This document shows, piece after piece, positions 63,381 to 64,000 of a stretch of 64,000 nt of DNA. This stretch comes from Paenibacillus tepidiphilus. Its GTDB lineage: Bacteria > Bacillota > Bacilli > Paenibacillales > Paenibacillaceae. Within the stretch, counting starts at the first letter, position 1, and each line of letters begins with the position of its first letter. Location: NCBI RefSeq assembly GCF_008635795.1, contig NZ_VWRQ01000019.1, positions 1 through 64,000 of the forward strand. The letters run 5' to 3'. The notes under the pieces are model-generated. The model had not been told where the DNA came from. It saw only the letters and a program-made list of their open reading frames with translations, and made no database searches. The position numbers and the translations under genes were made by a program.

Positions 63381-64000
63381 TTATATGGGAAGGCCCGCGA
63401 AACAGAAGCGGATGACATCCACAATCCCGTGGGCGAGCATGGCGGAGGCGATATCGCGCTTTTGCTGCAGCAGGGCAAAGGGCAGGCCGAATAACAGGGC
63501 AAGAACCGTAGTGGAAACAACTCCCGACATCACGCCCCCGTTAATAAAGATGTCCGGCGTATGGATCAGCACATGCGGCATAATCATCATAAACATGACG
63601 GTGAGCCTTTGGGCTTTGGTTTCGATTCTGCCGTTCAGCAGCGTGAGACATAAGGCATAGAACAAGGTGCGGAAGGCGAGTTCTTCAAATATAGCCGGAC
63701 TTAGGGCCACGGTGAAATACTGCAGTCTGGGGCTGAAATCGCCTGAAGCGTTGCCGCCGATCAGCAAATTGACGTAACCGAGCAGCACACCTGCCGTTAC
63801 ACCTGTTAGCAGACTCACTGCAACGGAGCGCCTGTTCTTGCTGTTAAGAAACAGAAGCTTGCCTTCGCTGAATCTGTTGAAGGTGCTGAACACAGCCAGC
63901 GAAGCTAACAGAGTAAGGATACTGGTTTCTATCATGTTGAAGACGGATAGGTTAATGTAGGCCACAAAGACTGCTGCAGCGAACAATACGGAGAACAGGA
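63381..64000 (-). CDS. CPBP-family intramembrane protease (start outside window)
   Basis: At least 206 C-terminal residues of a multipass membrane protein are visible. The abortive-infection/CPBP motifs are EELAFR (the EExxxR block), PHVLIHTP and AHGIVDVIRF, which supply the metalloprotease glutamates and histidines. At least five helices are evident. Such proteins process prenylated or bacteriocin-type peptides and give self-immunity in some species. The frame is open through base 64000, so the N-terminus lies beyond it. Confidence 0.85.
   Translation of the reverse strand, partial: LFSVLFAAAVFVAYINLSVFNMIETSILTLLASLAVFSTFNRFSEGKLLFLNSKNRRSVAVSLLTGVTAGVLLGYVNLLIGGNASGDFSPRLQYFTVALSPAIFEELAFRTLFYALCLTLLNGRIETKAQRLTVMFMMIMPHVLIHTPDIFINGGVMSGVVSTTVLALLFGLPFALLQQKRDIASAMLAHGIVDVIRFCFAGLPI

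Overview
The window looks like chromosomal DNA of a Gram-positive, endospore-former-type bacterium, most likely Paenibacillus or a close relative. The reasons are AGGAGG-type ribosome binding sites, frequent TTG/GTG starts, intrinsic terminators, lipobox and S-layer-homology surface proteins, DUF3888/DUF3977/DUF5808-type proteins, a T-box leader before thrS, and many sugar-metabolism genes each beside its own AraC regulator. No rRNA, tRNA, CRISPR array, phage block or transposase is visible.

Layout. 1-11.3 kb: the end of an unknown gene, a repeat-filled gap, a GH42 beta-galactosidase with a divergent AraC regulator, a secreted beta-rich protein followed by a MacB/YknXYZ-like ATPase-permease-adaptor export set, and a NagZ-type GH3 lipoprotein. 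11.3-21.6 kb: a decayed secreted-protein gene, a CDF metal transporter, a 46-aa DUF5808 protein, a DNA alkylation repair protein, DUF3888, hemerythrin, two metallophosphoesterases, DUF3977, a MarR regulator beside a QorB-like oxidoreductase carrying an in-frame repeat expansion, and a response regulator/histidine kinase pair. 22-31.6 kb: an SLH protein with a 145-residue Pro-Thr linker, an ABC1 kinase coupled to a 31-codon ORF, an HrtBA-like ABC pair, several small membrane proteins, a nucleotidyltransferase, a tandem 52-bp repeat and a phosphotransferase. 31.7-47.5 kb: TetR plus alpha/beta hydrolase, an AraC regulator divergent from a four-gene Gfo/Idh/MocA-isomerase operon, msrA, a GH64 beta-1,3-glucanase, a cell-wall-binding-repeat lipoprotein, a second two-component pair, a ricin/pectate lyase, DUF6803 and a HAD phosphatase. 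47.5-50.7 kb: T-box, thrS and a GNAT acetyltransferase.

50.7-60.4 kb is the main accessory region: a Wadjet (JetD-JetA-JetB-JetC) plasmid-defence operon. Gaps of about 0.9 and 1.0 kb on either side are packed with short dispersed repeats, including a roughly 119-bp cruciform element on the left and a related half element on the right. The jetD nuclease gene is interrupted by two apparent single-base frameshifts, while jetA, jetB and jetC are full length. 60.4-64 kb: aldo/keto reductase, isochorismatase-fold hydrolase, a tandem TPM-domain membrane protein and the start-truncated end of a CPBP protease.

The most interesting signals are the Wadjet operon with its broken or split jetD, the dispersed repeat families concentrated around it, the 33-nt repeat expansion inside the QorB-like Rossmann fold, two perfect-palindrome operator systems (MarR and TetR), and genes whose best start is ATT or CTG. 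All function assignments rest on reading the proteins against remembered family features; no database search was run.
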